From Clostridiales bacterium (GTDB lineage Bacteria > Bacillota > Clostridia > Saccharofermentanales > Saccharofermentanaceae): DNA of 64,000 nt. Below are positions 54,778 through 63,693 of the stretch, piece after piece. Numbering within the stretch: the stretch's first letter is position 1; each line of letters begins with the position of its first letter. The stretch covers positions 62,001 through 126,000 of the forward strand of contig JAFWPB010000063.1 in the NCBI GenBank assembly GCA_017545245.1, read 5' to 3'. Under the pieces are notes generated by a model. It was not told the DNA's origin and did no database searches. It saw only the letters and a list, made by a program, of their open reading frames with translations. The translations under genes and the position numbers were made by a program.

Positions 54778-55470
54778 TTATTGACCATAATAAGCATTTT
54801 TTCCATGCTTTCTAAAATAATGTTTGTCCTGTAATTCTTGTGGAGCCGGAAGCACATCTTTGTTGATGATTTCAGTTCTGTATGCCATCTTGGCCACCTC
54901 TTCCATTACCACAGCATTATGCACGGCTTCGTGTGCATCTTTGCCCCATGAGAAAGGTCCGTGGTTCTTGCAGAGTACGCCTGGAACTGCCTCATAGTCA
55001 CGTCCTTCTGCTTCAAAAGAATCGGCGATGAGGATACCTGTGTTTGTTTCGTAATCCGCTTCGATCTCGTCTTTTGTCAAGCAACGGACACATGGAATCG
55101 AACCGTAGAAATAGTCAGCATGTGTCGTACCATAACACGGGATATCCCTTCCGCTCTGCGCCCAGGATGTTGCATAGGAAGAATGGGTATGTACGACTCC
55201 TCCAATATTCGGGAAACGCTTATACAGGATAAGATGTGTCGGCGTATCCGAAGACGGTTTGTATTTGCCTTCTACACGGTTGCCGTCGAGATCCATGACG
55301 ACCATATCGTCAGCAGTCATGGTTTCATAAGGAACACCGCTTGGCTTGATGACGAAAAGTCCGCTCTCCCTGTCGATCGCACTGACATTACCCCAGGTAA
55401 ATGTCACGAGACCATATTTCGGAAGAAGCATATTCGCTTCAAAGACTTCTTGTTTCAGTTGTTCTAACAT
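54778..55470 (-). CDS. araD: L-ribulose-5-phosphate 4-epimerase
   Basis: 230 residues. Class II aldolase-like fold with [17 protein letters not shown], the zinc [10 protein letters not shown] and KNHGPFSWG motifs. Converts L-ribulose 5-phosphate to D-xylulose 5-phosphate. 14 bases after the kinase gene. Confidence 0.95.
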   Translation of the reverse strand: MLEQLKQEVFEANMLLPKYGLVTFTWGNVSAIDRESGLFVIKPSGVPYETMTADDMVVMDLDGNRVEGKYKPSSDTPTHLILYKRFPNIGGVVHTHSSYATSWAQSGRDIPCYGTTHADYFYGSIPCVRCLTKDEIEADYETNTGILIADSFEAEGRDYEAVPGVLCKNHGPFSWGKDAHEAVHNAVVMEEVAKMAYRTEIINKDVLPAPQELQDKHYFRKHGKNAYYGQ

Positions 55471-55484
55471 CTTTTAATCCTCAC

Positions 55485-57077
55485 TTAATTCAAAGTCTCG
55501 ACCGCTGCTTTTTCAATGGAAAGACCAGGAACATACTTATCCATGAAAGCCATAAAGCCGTTGATATCTTCAGAAGTTGCCATGATTTCACTTCCTGTCG
55601 AACCAGAGTAAATCTCATTGTCAAGATAATCCGCCAGAAGCTCGCCGTCCTTTTTTGCCACCATGAAGAGTGCCAGAAGCGCGATACCCCAGGCACCGCC
55701 CTCGCCTGCTGTTTCCATGACGCAAACCGGAGATCCGATGGCTGCAGACGCAATCGTCTGACCGGCCTTAGGCGTCTTGAAGAATCCGCCGTGGCCATAC
55801 ATCTTCTTTACTTCCACTTTTTCTTCCAATGTCAGGATATCGAGACCGACTTTCAGAGCAGCGAGTGCCGAATAAAGATGCATACGCATGAAGTTAGGCA
55901 GAGTAAACGAAGCTTCTGCATTTCTGACAAACAGAGGACAACCCTGCGCAAAACCGGTCACCGGCTCGCCAGAGAAATAGTTATAGGAAACAAGACCGCC
56001 ACAGTCCTTTTCGCCCTCAAGAGCAATGCTATATAGCTTCTCGAAAAGCGCTCCGCGGTCGAACTCCTGACCCATGGCCTTGGCAAACTCATCAAAGAGC
56101 TTGACCCATGCATTGATCTCGGAGGTGCAGTTATTGCAGTGTACCATCGCGACCGGATCACCTGTCGGCGTAGTTACCATATCGATCTCTTTATGAAGCT
56201 TCTTCATGTTTTCCTTAAGAACGATCATGGCGAAAACGGAAGTTCCGGCAGAGATATTACCTGTCTCAACACGAACGGAATTCGTGGCTACCATGCCTGT
56301 TCCTGCATCACCTTCCGGCGGACACATCGGAATACCTGCTGCCAGGTCTCCATCCTTATCCAGAAGCTTTGCGCCTTCTTCGGTCAAAGCACCTGCATTC
56401 TCACCAGCGGAGAGAACCTTCGGAAGAATATCTTTCAGCTTCCAGTCATAGTTCTTTTCAGCAACGAGAGCGTCAAACTTGGAAAGCATTTCTTCATCGT
56501 AATTACCTGTCTTATCGTTGATCGGGAACATACCGGAAGCATCACCGACGCCAAGTGCTTTTACACCGGAAAGACGGAAATGCACATAACCTGCAAGGGT
56601 CGTAAAGTGACGGATCGAAGGAACATGTTCTTCACCGTTCAGGATCGCCTGATAAAGATGGGAGATGCTCCATCTCTGCGGAATGTTGAACTGGAAAGCG
56701 TCAGTCAGCTTGTCTGCAGCTTCTTCCGTGATGGTGTTTCTCCATGTGCGGAAAGGAACCAGGAGAGTATCGTTTCCGTCAAACGGGAGATAACCGTGCA
56801 TCATGGCAGAAAAACCAATAGCCGCAAAGCCGGTCAGAGTGACACCATATTCTTCTTTTACATTCTTCTTCAGATCCTGATAGCAATCGGAAAGTCCGCT
56901 CCAGATCGCTTCGTCCGAATAGGTCCAGATACCATCGACAAACTGGTTTTCCCATTCCTTGCTTCCAGATGCGATCGGATTGCCCTTCTCATCTACGACA
57001 ACCGCTTTGATTCGGGTAGATCCAAATTCGATTCCTAAGACGGCCTTACCCTGGCTTAATAGTTCTTTTGTATCCAT
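55485..57077 (-). CDS. FGGY-family carbohydrate kinase, probable ribulokinase
   Basis: 530 residues. N-terminal IEFGSTRIKAVVVD phosphate loop, GFSAMMHGY substrate loop, C-terminal MYGHGGFFKTPKAGQTIASA ATP segment. Placed with araD and the isomerase, it most likely phosphorylates L-ribulose, though xylulose cannot be excluded from sequence alone. The ATG at 57077 with GTGAGGTGC upstream is preferred over 57107. Confidence 0.87.
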   Translation of the reverse strand: MDTKELLSQGKAVLGIEFGSTRIKAVVVDEKGNPIASGSKEWENQFVDGIWTYSDEAIWSGLSDCYQDLKKNVKEEYGVTLTGFAAIGFSAMMHGYLPFDGNDTLLVPFRTWRNTITEEAADKLTDAFQFNIPQRWSISHLYQAILNGEEHVPSIRHFTTLAGYVHFRLSGVKALGVGDASGMFPINDKTGNYDEEMLSKFDALVAEKNYDWKLKDILPKVLSAGENAGALTEEGAKLLDKDGDLAAGIPMCPPEGDAGTGMVATNSVRVETGNISAGTSVFAMIVLKENMKKLHKEIDMVTTPTGDPVAMVHCNNCTSEINAWVKLFDEFAKAMGQEFDRGALFEKLYSIALEGEKDCGGLVSYNYFSGEPVTGFAQGCPLFVRNAEASFTLPNFMRMHLYSALAALKVGLDILTLEEKVEVKKMYGHGGFFKTPKAGQTIASAAIGSPVCVMETAGEGGAWGIALLALFMVAKKDGELLADYLDNEIYSGSTGSEIMATSEDINGFMAFMDKYVPGLSIEKAAVETLN

Positions 57078-57085
57078 ACTGCACC

Positions 57086-57337
57086 TCACCACTTTTTCTC
57101 CGGGCATCTGCCCTTTTTCATTGCGGCCCTGATCTCAACATAACATCCGCATGCTAAACAGGTTCCACTAATTAAGTTATCACAAGACTGGCACATTTGT
57201 AACCGCTCATGACAGATTTTTTCGCCAGATCTGTCTTTCTCGGAAATAGCCGAAACCGCCCGAAGAATAACTTCTTCGTAGCGGCCCTGGTCCATCTGGC
57301 TCAGAAGGCATCTTCGACAAGGTTTCTCGTCGCTCAT
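57086..57337 (-). CDS. Small cysteine-rich protein (DUF6171-like)
   Basis: 83 residues with paired cysteines: [11 protein letters not shown] near 6-10, then CQSCDN and [11 protein letters not shown], spacing typical of zinc or Fe-S ribbons. Resembles DUF6171 proteins of Clostridia; function unknown. It sits in the arabinose operon, four-base overlap with the arabinofuranosidase gene and eight bases before the kinase. Confidence 0.8.
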   Translation of the reverse strand: MSDEKPCRRCLLSQMDQGRYEEVILRAVSAISEKDRSGEKICHERLQMCQSCDNLISGTCLACGCYVEIRAAMKKGRCPEKKW

Positions 57338-58848
57338 GCAAGTTCGACCTCAATGTGCATGACGCTGCATGCCGGGATCGTAAAGCAGATCTTGTCCGCT
57401 TCTGCTTTGATGCCGGTAAACTCTTTTACGGCGACATTTTCCGGCTCCTCGAATGTATTCTTATCATCCATCTTACCGGTCAGGATCTGTGCTTTTACTG
57501 AAGCAACATTATTGCCGGTAAGCGAAGTCTCGATCTCATAAGAATCGGAACAGGAAAGATTGGTCAGAGTGATGTGGTACTTTCCATCCTTATCCTTGGA
57601 ACAGGACTCATGGAGATTCGGAACCATGTACTCTTTTTCCAGACCGATTATTTCAGAATTGATATGGCTGTCAACCAGCGTTCCGTCCTGATGATACTTA
57701 TAAAGGTTGAATGCATGATAGGTCGGAGTCTTGATCATCTGGTCGCCTTCAGTAAGAATGACAGCCTGAAGTACATTGATCATCTGCGCGATGTTGGCCA
57801 TCTTTACGCGGTCACAGTGTTTATTGAAGATGTTCAGATTGATACCGGCAACCAGAGCATCACGCATGGTGTTCTGCTGATACAGGAAGCCTGGGTTCGT
57901 ACCTTCTTCTACATCGTACCAGGTACCCCATTCATCAACGACCAGAGCGATATTGTGATCCGGGTCAAAAGCCTCGATGATCGCAGCATGCTTGGTTACA
58001 AGTTCTTCCATGAACAAAGTCTTAGAAAGAGTCATATACCATTCTTTCTCATTAAAACCGGTAGCCGCACCCTTCTTTGCCCAGTCATAAGGCAAAGTAT
58101 AGTAATGCAGGGAAATACCATCCATAAATCCATGAGCATTGTTCCAGGAACCGGCAAGCTTATGGCACTGACGGAGAACGGTCTCGGTCCACTCATAATC
58201 CTGGGCATTCGGACCGCAGGCAATCTTGTTGATCTTCTTGTTCGGATCGTAGTTCTTTACATAAGACTGATACTGACGGAACTGGTTGGCATAGTACTCA
58301 GGAAGCATGTTGCCACCGCATCCCCAGTTTTCATTTCCGATTCCGAAATAGTCAACAGTCCAGGGTTCTTCATGGCCATTCTTCTTTCTTAACTCAGCCA
58401 TAGGAGAGACACCGTTGAATGTCATGTACTCGATCCATTCGCTCATCTCCTGCACGGTTCCGGATCCGACATTGCCATTGATATATGTCTTACAGCCGAG
58501 CTGACGGCAAAGCTCCATATACTCATGTGTACCAAAGCTGTTATCTTCTACGACACCACCCCAGTTGGTGTTGATCATTTTCTTGCGGCTCGCTTTTTCG
58601 CCGATACCATCTTTCCAGTGATATTCATCTGCGAAGCATCCACCCGGCCAACGAAGAACTGGGATCTTCAACTCACGAAGCGCTTCGACCACGTCGTTAC
58701 GCAAACCGTTTGTGTTCGGAATATCAGAGTTTTCGCCGACATAGATTCCACCATAGATACAGCGACCGAGATGCTCGGAAAAATGTCCCTGTGTTTCCGG
58801 TTCGATGTGTCCTAATTCTCTCTGTGGATCGATCACTAATTTAAACAT
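57334..58848 (-). CDS. GH51 alpha-L-arabinofuranosidase
   Basis: 504 residues, no signal peptide, so cytosolic. The GH51 acid/base is Glu173 in GNENWGCGG and the nucleophile is Glu306 in [25 protein letters not shown] at the N-terminus is typical. Releases arabinose from arabinoxylan or arabinan oligomers. First gene of the arabinose operon (abf, DUF6171-like, kinase, araD, isomerase), AAAGGAG before the ATG at 58848. Confidence 0.95.
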   Translation of the reverse strand: MFKLVIDPQRELGHIEPETQGHFSEHLGRCIYGGIYVGENSDIPNTNGLRNDVVEALRELKIPVLRWPGGCFADEYHWKDGIGEKASRKKMINTNWGGVVEDNSFGTHEYMELCRQLGCKTYINGNVGSGTVQEMSEWIEYMTFNGVSPMAELRKKNGHEEPWTVDYFGIGNENWGCGGNMLPEYYANQFRQYQSYVKNYDPNKKINKIACGPNAQDYEWTETVLRQCHKLAGSWNNAHGFMDGISLHYYTLPYDWAKKGAATGFNEKEWYMTLSKTLFMEELVTKHAAIIEAFDPDHNIALVVDEWGTWYDVEEGTNPGFLYQQNTMRDALVAGINLNIFNKHCDRVKMANIAQMINVLQAVILTEGDQMIKTPTYHAFNLYKYHQDGTLVDSHINSEIIGLEKEYMVPNLHESCSKDKDGKYHITLTNLSCSDSYEIETSLTGNNVASVKAQILTGKMDDKNTFEEPENVAVKEFTGIKAEADKICFTIPACSVMHIEVELA

Positions 58849-58867
58849 AATGTCTCCTTTCACATTT

Positions 58868-59074
58868 TAGTGAAATAAACAGGCCTTTTGTTTAAGTCAT
58901 ATCTAAAATGATTTACCTTGCGCTTGATTTAAAGTTTACCCGTAAAAATGGAAATATCAATAGTGAAATTATCACATATATAGTTTTCAAGGATTATTTC
59001 TCGACTTTGTCATGTTGAAGAGAAAAATAAATTTGTCTATGATGAAATAGGTGTTTAGTTTAAGTATTTCATCA
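58868..59074. promoter_or_regulatory. Divergent regulatory region of the arabinose genes
   Basis: A 257-base gap between the arabinofuranosidase gene and the divergent regulator. Elements seen: TAGTGAAAT at 58868-58876 and 58961-58969; TTTAC-CC-GTAAA at 58935-58946; GTGA-N5-TCAC at 58963-58975; and a perfect inverted repeat TGATGAAATA (59040-59049) / TATTTCATCA (59065-59074) with a 15-base spacer. These are candidate operators; no strong promoter was found for either gene. Confidence 0.5.
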
Positions 59075-59105
59075 AAGAATTAACTATTTCCAGGGGGTAT
59101 TATCT

Positions 59106-60053
59106 ATGCTTTGTCTCCATTCTCTCGAAGAAGCAGCCGATATTTTCAAAGCATTAAGCACAAGCACCCGTATCCAGATCATGGAACTGATCTATCAGAA
59201 TCAGAACCTCAGTATGAACGATCTGGCGAATCTTTTGGGCATTACCAACAGTGCTGTCACCCTTCATATCAGCAAACTGGAAAAAGCAGGATTGATCCAT
59301 ATTTCAACCACTTCCGGCAAGCGTGGCATCCAGAAGATCATCCTCCCTCTTTATGACCGTATTATTATAGATATGTTCAAGCCGCAGAGTAATACTCCGC
59401 TTCCTTATTACGAAGACAGTATCGCTGTCGGCCAGTATACCTTTGCGGACATTCATCCGACATGCGGTATCGCGACAAACAAGGCCATCATCGGCGAACT
59501 CGATGATCCTCGTGTCTTCTCTTATCCTGAAAGATTTAAAGCCAGTGTTCTCTGGTTTGGTCATGGATCGATCGTATACAATCTTCCTAACCGCCTACGT
59601 GCCGGGCAGATCATCCGCGAGCTCCAGATTTCTTTCGAGATCTCTTCGGAATGCCCGTCTTTTAATAATGATTATCCAAGTGATATCCACTTTTATATTA
59701 ATGATACTCTTCTTGGAGTCTGGGTCAGCCCCGGTGATTATGGTGACCGCAAGGGCTTGATTTCCCCGAACTGGTGGCCGGCGCCACTCAATCAGTATGG
59801 ACTTCTGAAGACGCTTCTCATCAATGAAAATGGAACGTTCATCGACGGAACACATAAGATCGGTGATATCACGATCAACGACCTCAATATCGACTATAAC
59901 AGTGAACTGAATCTCAAGTTTGCTGTTCCAAAAGAAACGACCAACTGTGGTGGCTTGACACTTTTCGGAGATGAATTCGGCGACTACAGTCAGAATATTA
60001 AGATGAAATTATATTACATGAATAGACAGAACAAGGAGGAACAAGATGCTTAA
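59106..60053 (+). CDS. ArsR-type regulator with a long C-terminal domain
   Basis: 315 residues. The winged HTH is about 8-80 (ADIFKALSTSTRIQIMELI, LSMNDLANLLGITNSAVTLH). Residues about 95-310 form an unrecognised domain rich in beta structure, aromatic residues and Asp/Asn (HPTCGIATN, YPERFKASVLWFGHG, NWWPAPLNQYG), possibly a sugar-binding module. No metal-binding cysteine pair typical of metal ArsR sensors is evident. It lies divergent from the arabinose operon and overlaps the esterase-GH43 gene, so it probably senses an arabinoside and controls both. Confidence 0.85.
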   Translation: MLCLHSLEEAADIFKALSTSTRIQIMELIYQNQNLSMNDLANLLGITNSAVTLHISKLEKAGLIHISTTSGKRGIQKIILPLYDRIIIDMFKPQSNTPLPYYEDSIAVGQYTFADIHPTCGIATNKAIIGELDDPRVFSYPERFKASVLWFGHGSIVYNLPNRLRAGQIIRELQISFEISSECPSFNNDYPSDIHFYINDTLLGVWVSPGDYGDRKGLISPNWWPAPLNQYGLLKTLLINENGTFIDGTHKIGDITINDLNIDYNSELNLKFAVPKETTNCGGLTLFGDEFGDYSQNIKMKLYYMNRQNKEEQDA

Positions 60054-63018
60054 ATTAGTACAGACCGAAAACGGTATGGTGCGTGGTTTCCAGGGAAACA
60101 ACACCAGAATTTCCGTTTTTAAAGGTATTCCTTTCGCCGCTCCGCCGGTTGGCGAGAACCGCTGGCGCGCACCGCAGCCTTGTGCGAACTGGGAAGGCGT
60201 AAGAGAGTGTAGCAAATTCGCACCGATCTCCATGCAGGATCAGCCTGGTGTCGGAACAGATATTTACTGCCGTGAGTGGCATGTGGATAAAGATATTGAG
60301 ATGGATGAAGACTGCCTTTACCTGAACGTCTGGACTCCGGCCAATTCCACAGAAGATAATCTTCCTGTACTGGTATGGTTCTTTGGAGGTGGATTCCAGT
60401 GGGGATATCCTCGTGAAATGGAGTTCAATGGTGAAAATATTGCCAAGCGTGGCGTGATCGTTGTCAGCGTGAACTATCGTCTGAACGTATTCGGTTTCCT
60501 GACGCATCCTGATCTTTGCAAAGAATCCCCTGACGCTCCGGCTAACTTCGGTAACCTCGACCAGCAAGCTGGTATCAAGTGGGTCGTGAATAACATCAAG
60601 AACTTCGGTGGTGATCCGAAGAACATTACGATCGCAGGTCAGTCTGCCGGCGGCGGAAGTGTTCTCACTCACCTCACTGCTCCATCCAGTATCGGCCTCT
60701 ACCAGAAAGCAATCGTATATTCCGGTATTATCGAAAGCCCGTATATCAAGGACAGTGTCATTACACCGAAGCCGATCGCAGAAACCTGCAAGATGGGCGA
60801 AAAGTTTCTGGAAACGCTCGGCGTAAGTTCTATTGAAGAAGCAAGAAAGATCGATGCAAAGACTCTTCTGGGAAAAGCATCGGATTTCAGAAACCAGAAT
60901 ATGTTCTTCTTCACACCTTGTATCGACGATGTCTATCTCAAGGGCGAGCCGTTCCAGCTGATGCTGGAAGGAAAACAGGCAAATGTACCGATCCTTGCCG
61001 GTAATACCTACGATGAATTCAAGAGCTTCATCTTTGCCGAGTCGAAAGAAGATTTCGAAGAGAAAGCCAGAAATGCATTTGGCGACCGCGCTGAGCAGTT
61101 CCTTTCCTTCCCGGAATCCCATCTTGTCGAAGACGGAAACAAGTATGCGAATGTCCGTGGTATTGAATGCTCGGTCAAAGCCGCACTGGATAAGACGGAT
61201 GCGCCCAGCTTCTACTATAGCTTTGAGGTTGATATCCCAGGTGAAGACAATCCTGGTACGTTCCATTCTGTTGATCTCTGGTTCTTCTTTGAGACACTGG
61301 CTGCCTGCTGGAGACCTTTTGTAGGAAGACACTATGACATCGCAAGACAGATGACCAACTACATCACTAACTTCATCAAGAACGGCAATCCAAACGGCCT
61401 GGATATCGATGGTTCAGAAATGCCGAAGTGGCTGGCATATAAGAATAATGCCCAGAACGAGATGCACTTCACGGCAGATGGCTGTGTACCGAAAGTTCAG
61501 GATTCCGCGTTTATCCAGTTCTTTATCGACTGGCTGACCGATCGTACTTTGGGTACGGTTTCCACTTCTGCCCGCCCGGATGCAAGCGTTGCCGCACTGC
61601 AGATCCCGATGAAAAAGCAGGCATTTAACCCGTATCTTCCTTCCTGGGAGTATATTCCGGATGGTGAGCCGTATGTATTCGGCGACCGTGTGTATATCTA
61701 TGGTTCCCATGATTTCTGGAACGGCGATTTCTTCTGCCCGGGTGACTATGTAAGCTGGTCTGCACCGGTCAATGACCTCGGATGCTGGCGTTACGAAGGA
61801 GTTTCCTTCCGCCGTTCCGATGATCCGGACAATGGAAACGATCAGGGCTGCCTCTACGCTCCGGACGTCACTGTCGGTCCGGACGGCATGTACTATCTCT
61901 TCTATGTTCTCGATAATCAGAGCGTAGTGGCCGTTGCCAAGAGTGACAAGCCACAGGGCCTGTTCAAGTTCTATGGACATGTTCATTACGAAGATGGCAC
62001 GCTTCTTGGTAAGAAAGAAACGGACGAACCGCAGTTTGACCCGGGTGTTATTACGATCGGCGATACGACCTATCTGTATACCGGTTTCTGCGGCCAAACC
62101 GATGCTTCCCGTCATGGCGCGATGGTTACGGTAATTGGTCCGGATATGTTGACGATTAAAAAAGGACCGGCGTTTATCGTTCCTGGAACGATGTATGCAG
62201 GTGGTACGGATTTCGAAGGCCATGCTTTCTTCGAAGCTCCTTCCATCCGTGAGAGAAATGGAATCTTCTATTTCATCTATTCCTCTCAGGTCATGCACGA
62301 ACTCTGCTATGCCACATCCAAAGATCCGGAAGGCCCGTTTACTTATGGCGGCGTGATCGTCAGCAACTGTGACATCGGCATTTCCACCAACAAGGAAGTC
62401 GACAGACCGATTGCTTATGGCGCCAATAACCACGGCAGCATTGTCCAGATCGGTGATGACTGGTATATCTTCTATCACCGTCATACCAACAACACATGGT
62501 ATTCCCGTCAGGGCTGTGCTGAGAAGATCACATTCGAAGAAGATGGAAGCATCAAGCAGGTTGAGATGACATCCTGCGGCTTAAATGGCGGGCCGCTTCG
62601 CGATACGGATGAGTATCCGGCCTATATCGCCTGCAACATCTTTAATCCGACAGGCAAGAAAGATCCGTATGTGGGTCAGCACAATGTCGCAAGAGTCGTG
62701 CAGGACGGAAAAGATGGAGACCATAACACGGCTTATGTATCTGAGATTTCGGAAAACACCGTGATCGGCTTTAAGTATTTCGACTTTAAGGGAGTTACGG
62801 GTATCGAGTTGACTGTAAGAGGTTACGGTAATGGTACATTCGAAGTCAGAACAAGCATCGATGGTCCGGTACTTGCTGAGATTCCTGTCCGCTTCATGAC
62901 AGTCTGGGAGAAGTATACAAGTAATTGTAATATCGAGGATGGTATCCGCCCGTTGTATCTCACCTATAAGGGTGGCGGCAATGTGAAGCTTAAGTCATTC
63001 AAGTTTATTCACGGCTAA
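60046..63018 (+). CDS. Type-B carboxylesterase fused to GH43 and a C-terminal module
   Basis: 990 residues in three parts, no signal peptide. Residues 1-500 are an alpha/beta-hydrolase of the type-B carboxylesterase family with Ser200 (AGQSAGGGS), Glu324 and His407. Residues about 528-850 are a five-blade GH43 domain with Asp539 (IPDGEPYVFG), Asp607 (YAPDVTVGPD) and Glu730 (FFEAPSIRE). Residues about 860-990 are a beta-rich domain resembling CBM6. Predicted to remove an acyl or feruloyl group and a xylosyl or arabinosyl unit from the same oligosaccharide in the cytosol. The ATG overlaps the regulator stop by eight bases, with AGGAGG upstream. Confidence 0.9.
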   Translation: MLKLVQTENGMVRGFQGNNTRISVFKGIPFAAPPVGENRWRAPQPCANWEGVRECSKFAPISMQDQPGVGTDIYCREWHVDKDIEMDEDCLYLNVWTPANSTEDNLPVLVWFFGGGFQWGYPREMEFNGENIAKRGVIVVSVNYRLNVFGFLTHPDLCKESPDAPANFGNLDQQAGIKWVVNNIKNFGGDPKNITIAGQSAGGGSVLTHLTAPSSIGLYQKAIVYSGIIESPYIKDSVITPKPIAETCKMGEKFLETLGVSSIEEARKIDAKTLLGKASDFRNQNMFFFTPCIDDVYLKGEPFQLMLEGKQANVPILAGNTYDEFKSFIFAESKEDFEEKARNAFGDRAEQFLSFPESHLVEDGNKYANVRGIECSVKAALDKTDAPSFYYSFEVDIPGEDNPGTFHSVDLWFFFETLAACWRPFVGRHYDIARQMTNYITNFIKNGNPNGLDIDGSEMPKWLAYKNNAQNEMHFTADGCVPKVQDSAFIQFFIDWLTDRTLGTVSTSARPDASVAALQIPMKKQAFNPYLPSWEYIPDGEPYVFGDRVYIYGSHDFWNGDFFCPGDYVSWSAPVNDLGCWRYEGVSFRRSDDPDNGNDQGCLYAPDVTVGPDGMYYLFYVLDNQSVVAVAKSDKPQGLFKFYGHVHYEDGTLLGKKETDEPQFDPGVITIGDTTYLYTGFCGQTDASRHGAMVTVIGPDMLTIKKGPAFIVPGTMYAGGTDFEGHAFFEAPSIRERNGIFYFIYSSQVMHELCYATSKDPEGPFTYGGVIVSNCDIGISTNKEVDRPIAYGANNHGSIVQIGDDWYIFYHRHTNNTWYSRQGCAEKITFEEDGSIKQVEMTSCGLNGGPLRDTDEYPAYIACNIFNPTGKKDPYVGQHNVARVVQDGKDGDHNTAYVSEISENTVIGFKYFDFKGVTGIELTVRGYGNGTFEVRTSIDGPVLAEIPVRFMTVWEKYTSNCNIEDGIRPLYLTYKGGGNVKLKSFKFIHG

Positions 63019-63065
63019 TACCGCTGAACAATATATTTTTTTCACTCCTCATTTTTTATAGATGG

Positions 63066-63098
63066 AAGGCCGGTCAACTTGACCGGCCTTCTTCTTTT
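63066..63098 (+). terminator. Terminator after the esterase-GH43 gene
   Basis: AAGGCCGGTCAA (63066-63077) and TTGACCGGCCTT (63079-63090), then CTTCTTTT. Confidence 0.85.
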
Positions 63099-63131
63099 CA
63101 AGATATTGTAATTTGTAAAGAATCAGATCTA

Positions 63132-63353
63132 TTAGGAGAACAGTCCCTTTACCTTATCTACGAGTCCGCCAGCTGCATCTGCGGAAAGCTTCGCCTTAAC
63201 ACCATCTACTACGTTATTGATAACGTCATCCGGAAGATCAACACCGATAATGCCCTCTACAGTCTTAACCGGCTCCTTCTCAAAGCTAGAAGCGATAGAC
63301 GGATCTGCCTGCACTTTCTTTACTACTTCTTCTACTTTTGCCTTAATATCCAT
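63132..63353 (-). CDS. Small helical protein of unknown function
   Basis: 73 residues, almost wholly helical, without cysteine. It has a Lys/Glu N-terminal half and a central segment (EGIIGVDLPDDVINNVVDG) followed by a Gly-rich KVKGLFS tail. AGGAGG precedes the ATG. Faintly like the Asp/Pro-rich turn of Nif11/NHLP leader peptides, but no RiPP modification or export gene is near, so this is only a resemblance. Confidence 0.7.
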   Translation of the reverse strand: MDIKAKVEEVVKKVQADPSIASSFEKEPVKTVEGIIGVDLPDDVINNVVDGVKAKLSADAAGGLVDKVKGLFS

Positions 63354-63431
63354 GAAAAGATACCTCCTTTGACTTTATAATGATATTTTAGCACAAGAAA
63401 AGAAAAAACTCCGATTTTTTGATAAATTGCC

Positions 63432-63460
63432 TTGCATTTTTCCGAATCTATTGGTAATAT
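63432..63460 (+). promoter_or_regulatory. tRNA-Leu(CAG) promoter
   Basis: TTGCAT (63432-63437), 17 bases, TAATAT (63455-63460), 14 bases before the tRNA. Confidence 0.7.
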
Positions 63461-63473
63461 AAGTAAGCGTTTT

Positions 63474-63560
63474 GCGGATATGGCGGAATTGGCAGACGCG
63501 CTAGCTTCAGGTGCTAGTGATCGCAAGGTCATACAGGTTCAAGTCCTGCTATCCGCACCA
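63474..63560 (+). tRNA. tRNA-Leu(CAG)
   Basis: Acceptor GCGGATA pairs with TATCCGC. Anticodon loop TTCAGGT gives CAG (63508-63510), with a long variable arm. CCA is encoded. Confidence 0.96.
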
Positions 63561-63564
63561 GCAA

Positions 63565-63599
63565 AGAGGTTGATTTAAAATCAGCCTCTTTTTTCTTTT
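63565..63599 (+). terminator. Terminator after tRNA-Leu(CAG)
   Basis: AGAGGTTGATTT / AAAATCAGCCTCT stem followed by TTTTTTCTTTT. Confidence 0.85.
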
Positions 63600-63629
63600 C
63601 CTGATTCTGCTTCAAAAGCACTGGCACAT

Positions 63630-63666
63630 AAAAACTGCCCCACCGCGGATCACGATGAGGCAGTGC
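63630..63666 (-). terminator. Terminator after ddh
   Basis: Reverse strand CACTGCC / GGGGCAGT stem followed by TTTTTATG, about 28 bases beyond the ddh stop. Confidence 0.65.
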
Positions 63667-63693
63667 TTTTCAATGATGAGTGAAAACTTAGGA

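Noticed and set aside
60055-61332. 425-residue reverse frame opposite the esterase domain
   Set aside because: Antisense to conserved catalytic motifs of the esterase; composition reads as a mirror of that gene.
63132-63353. Possible RiPP precursor cluster
   Set aside because: No radical SAM, cyclodehydratase, lanthionine synthetase or peptidase-transporter lies nearby; only a vague leader resemblance remains. TldD/TldE is 40 kb away.
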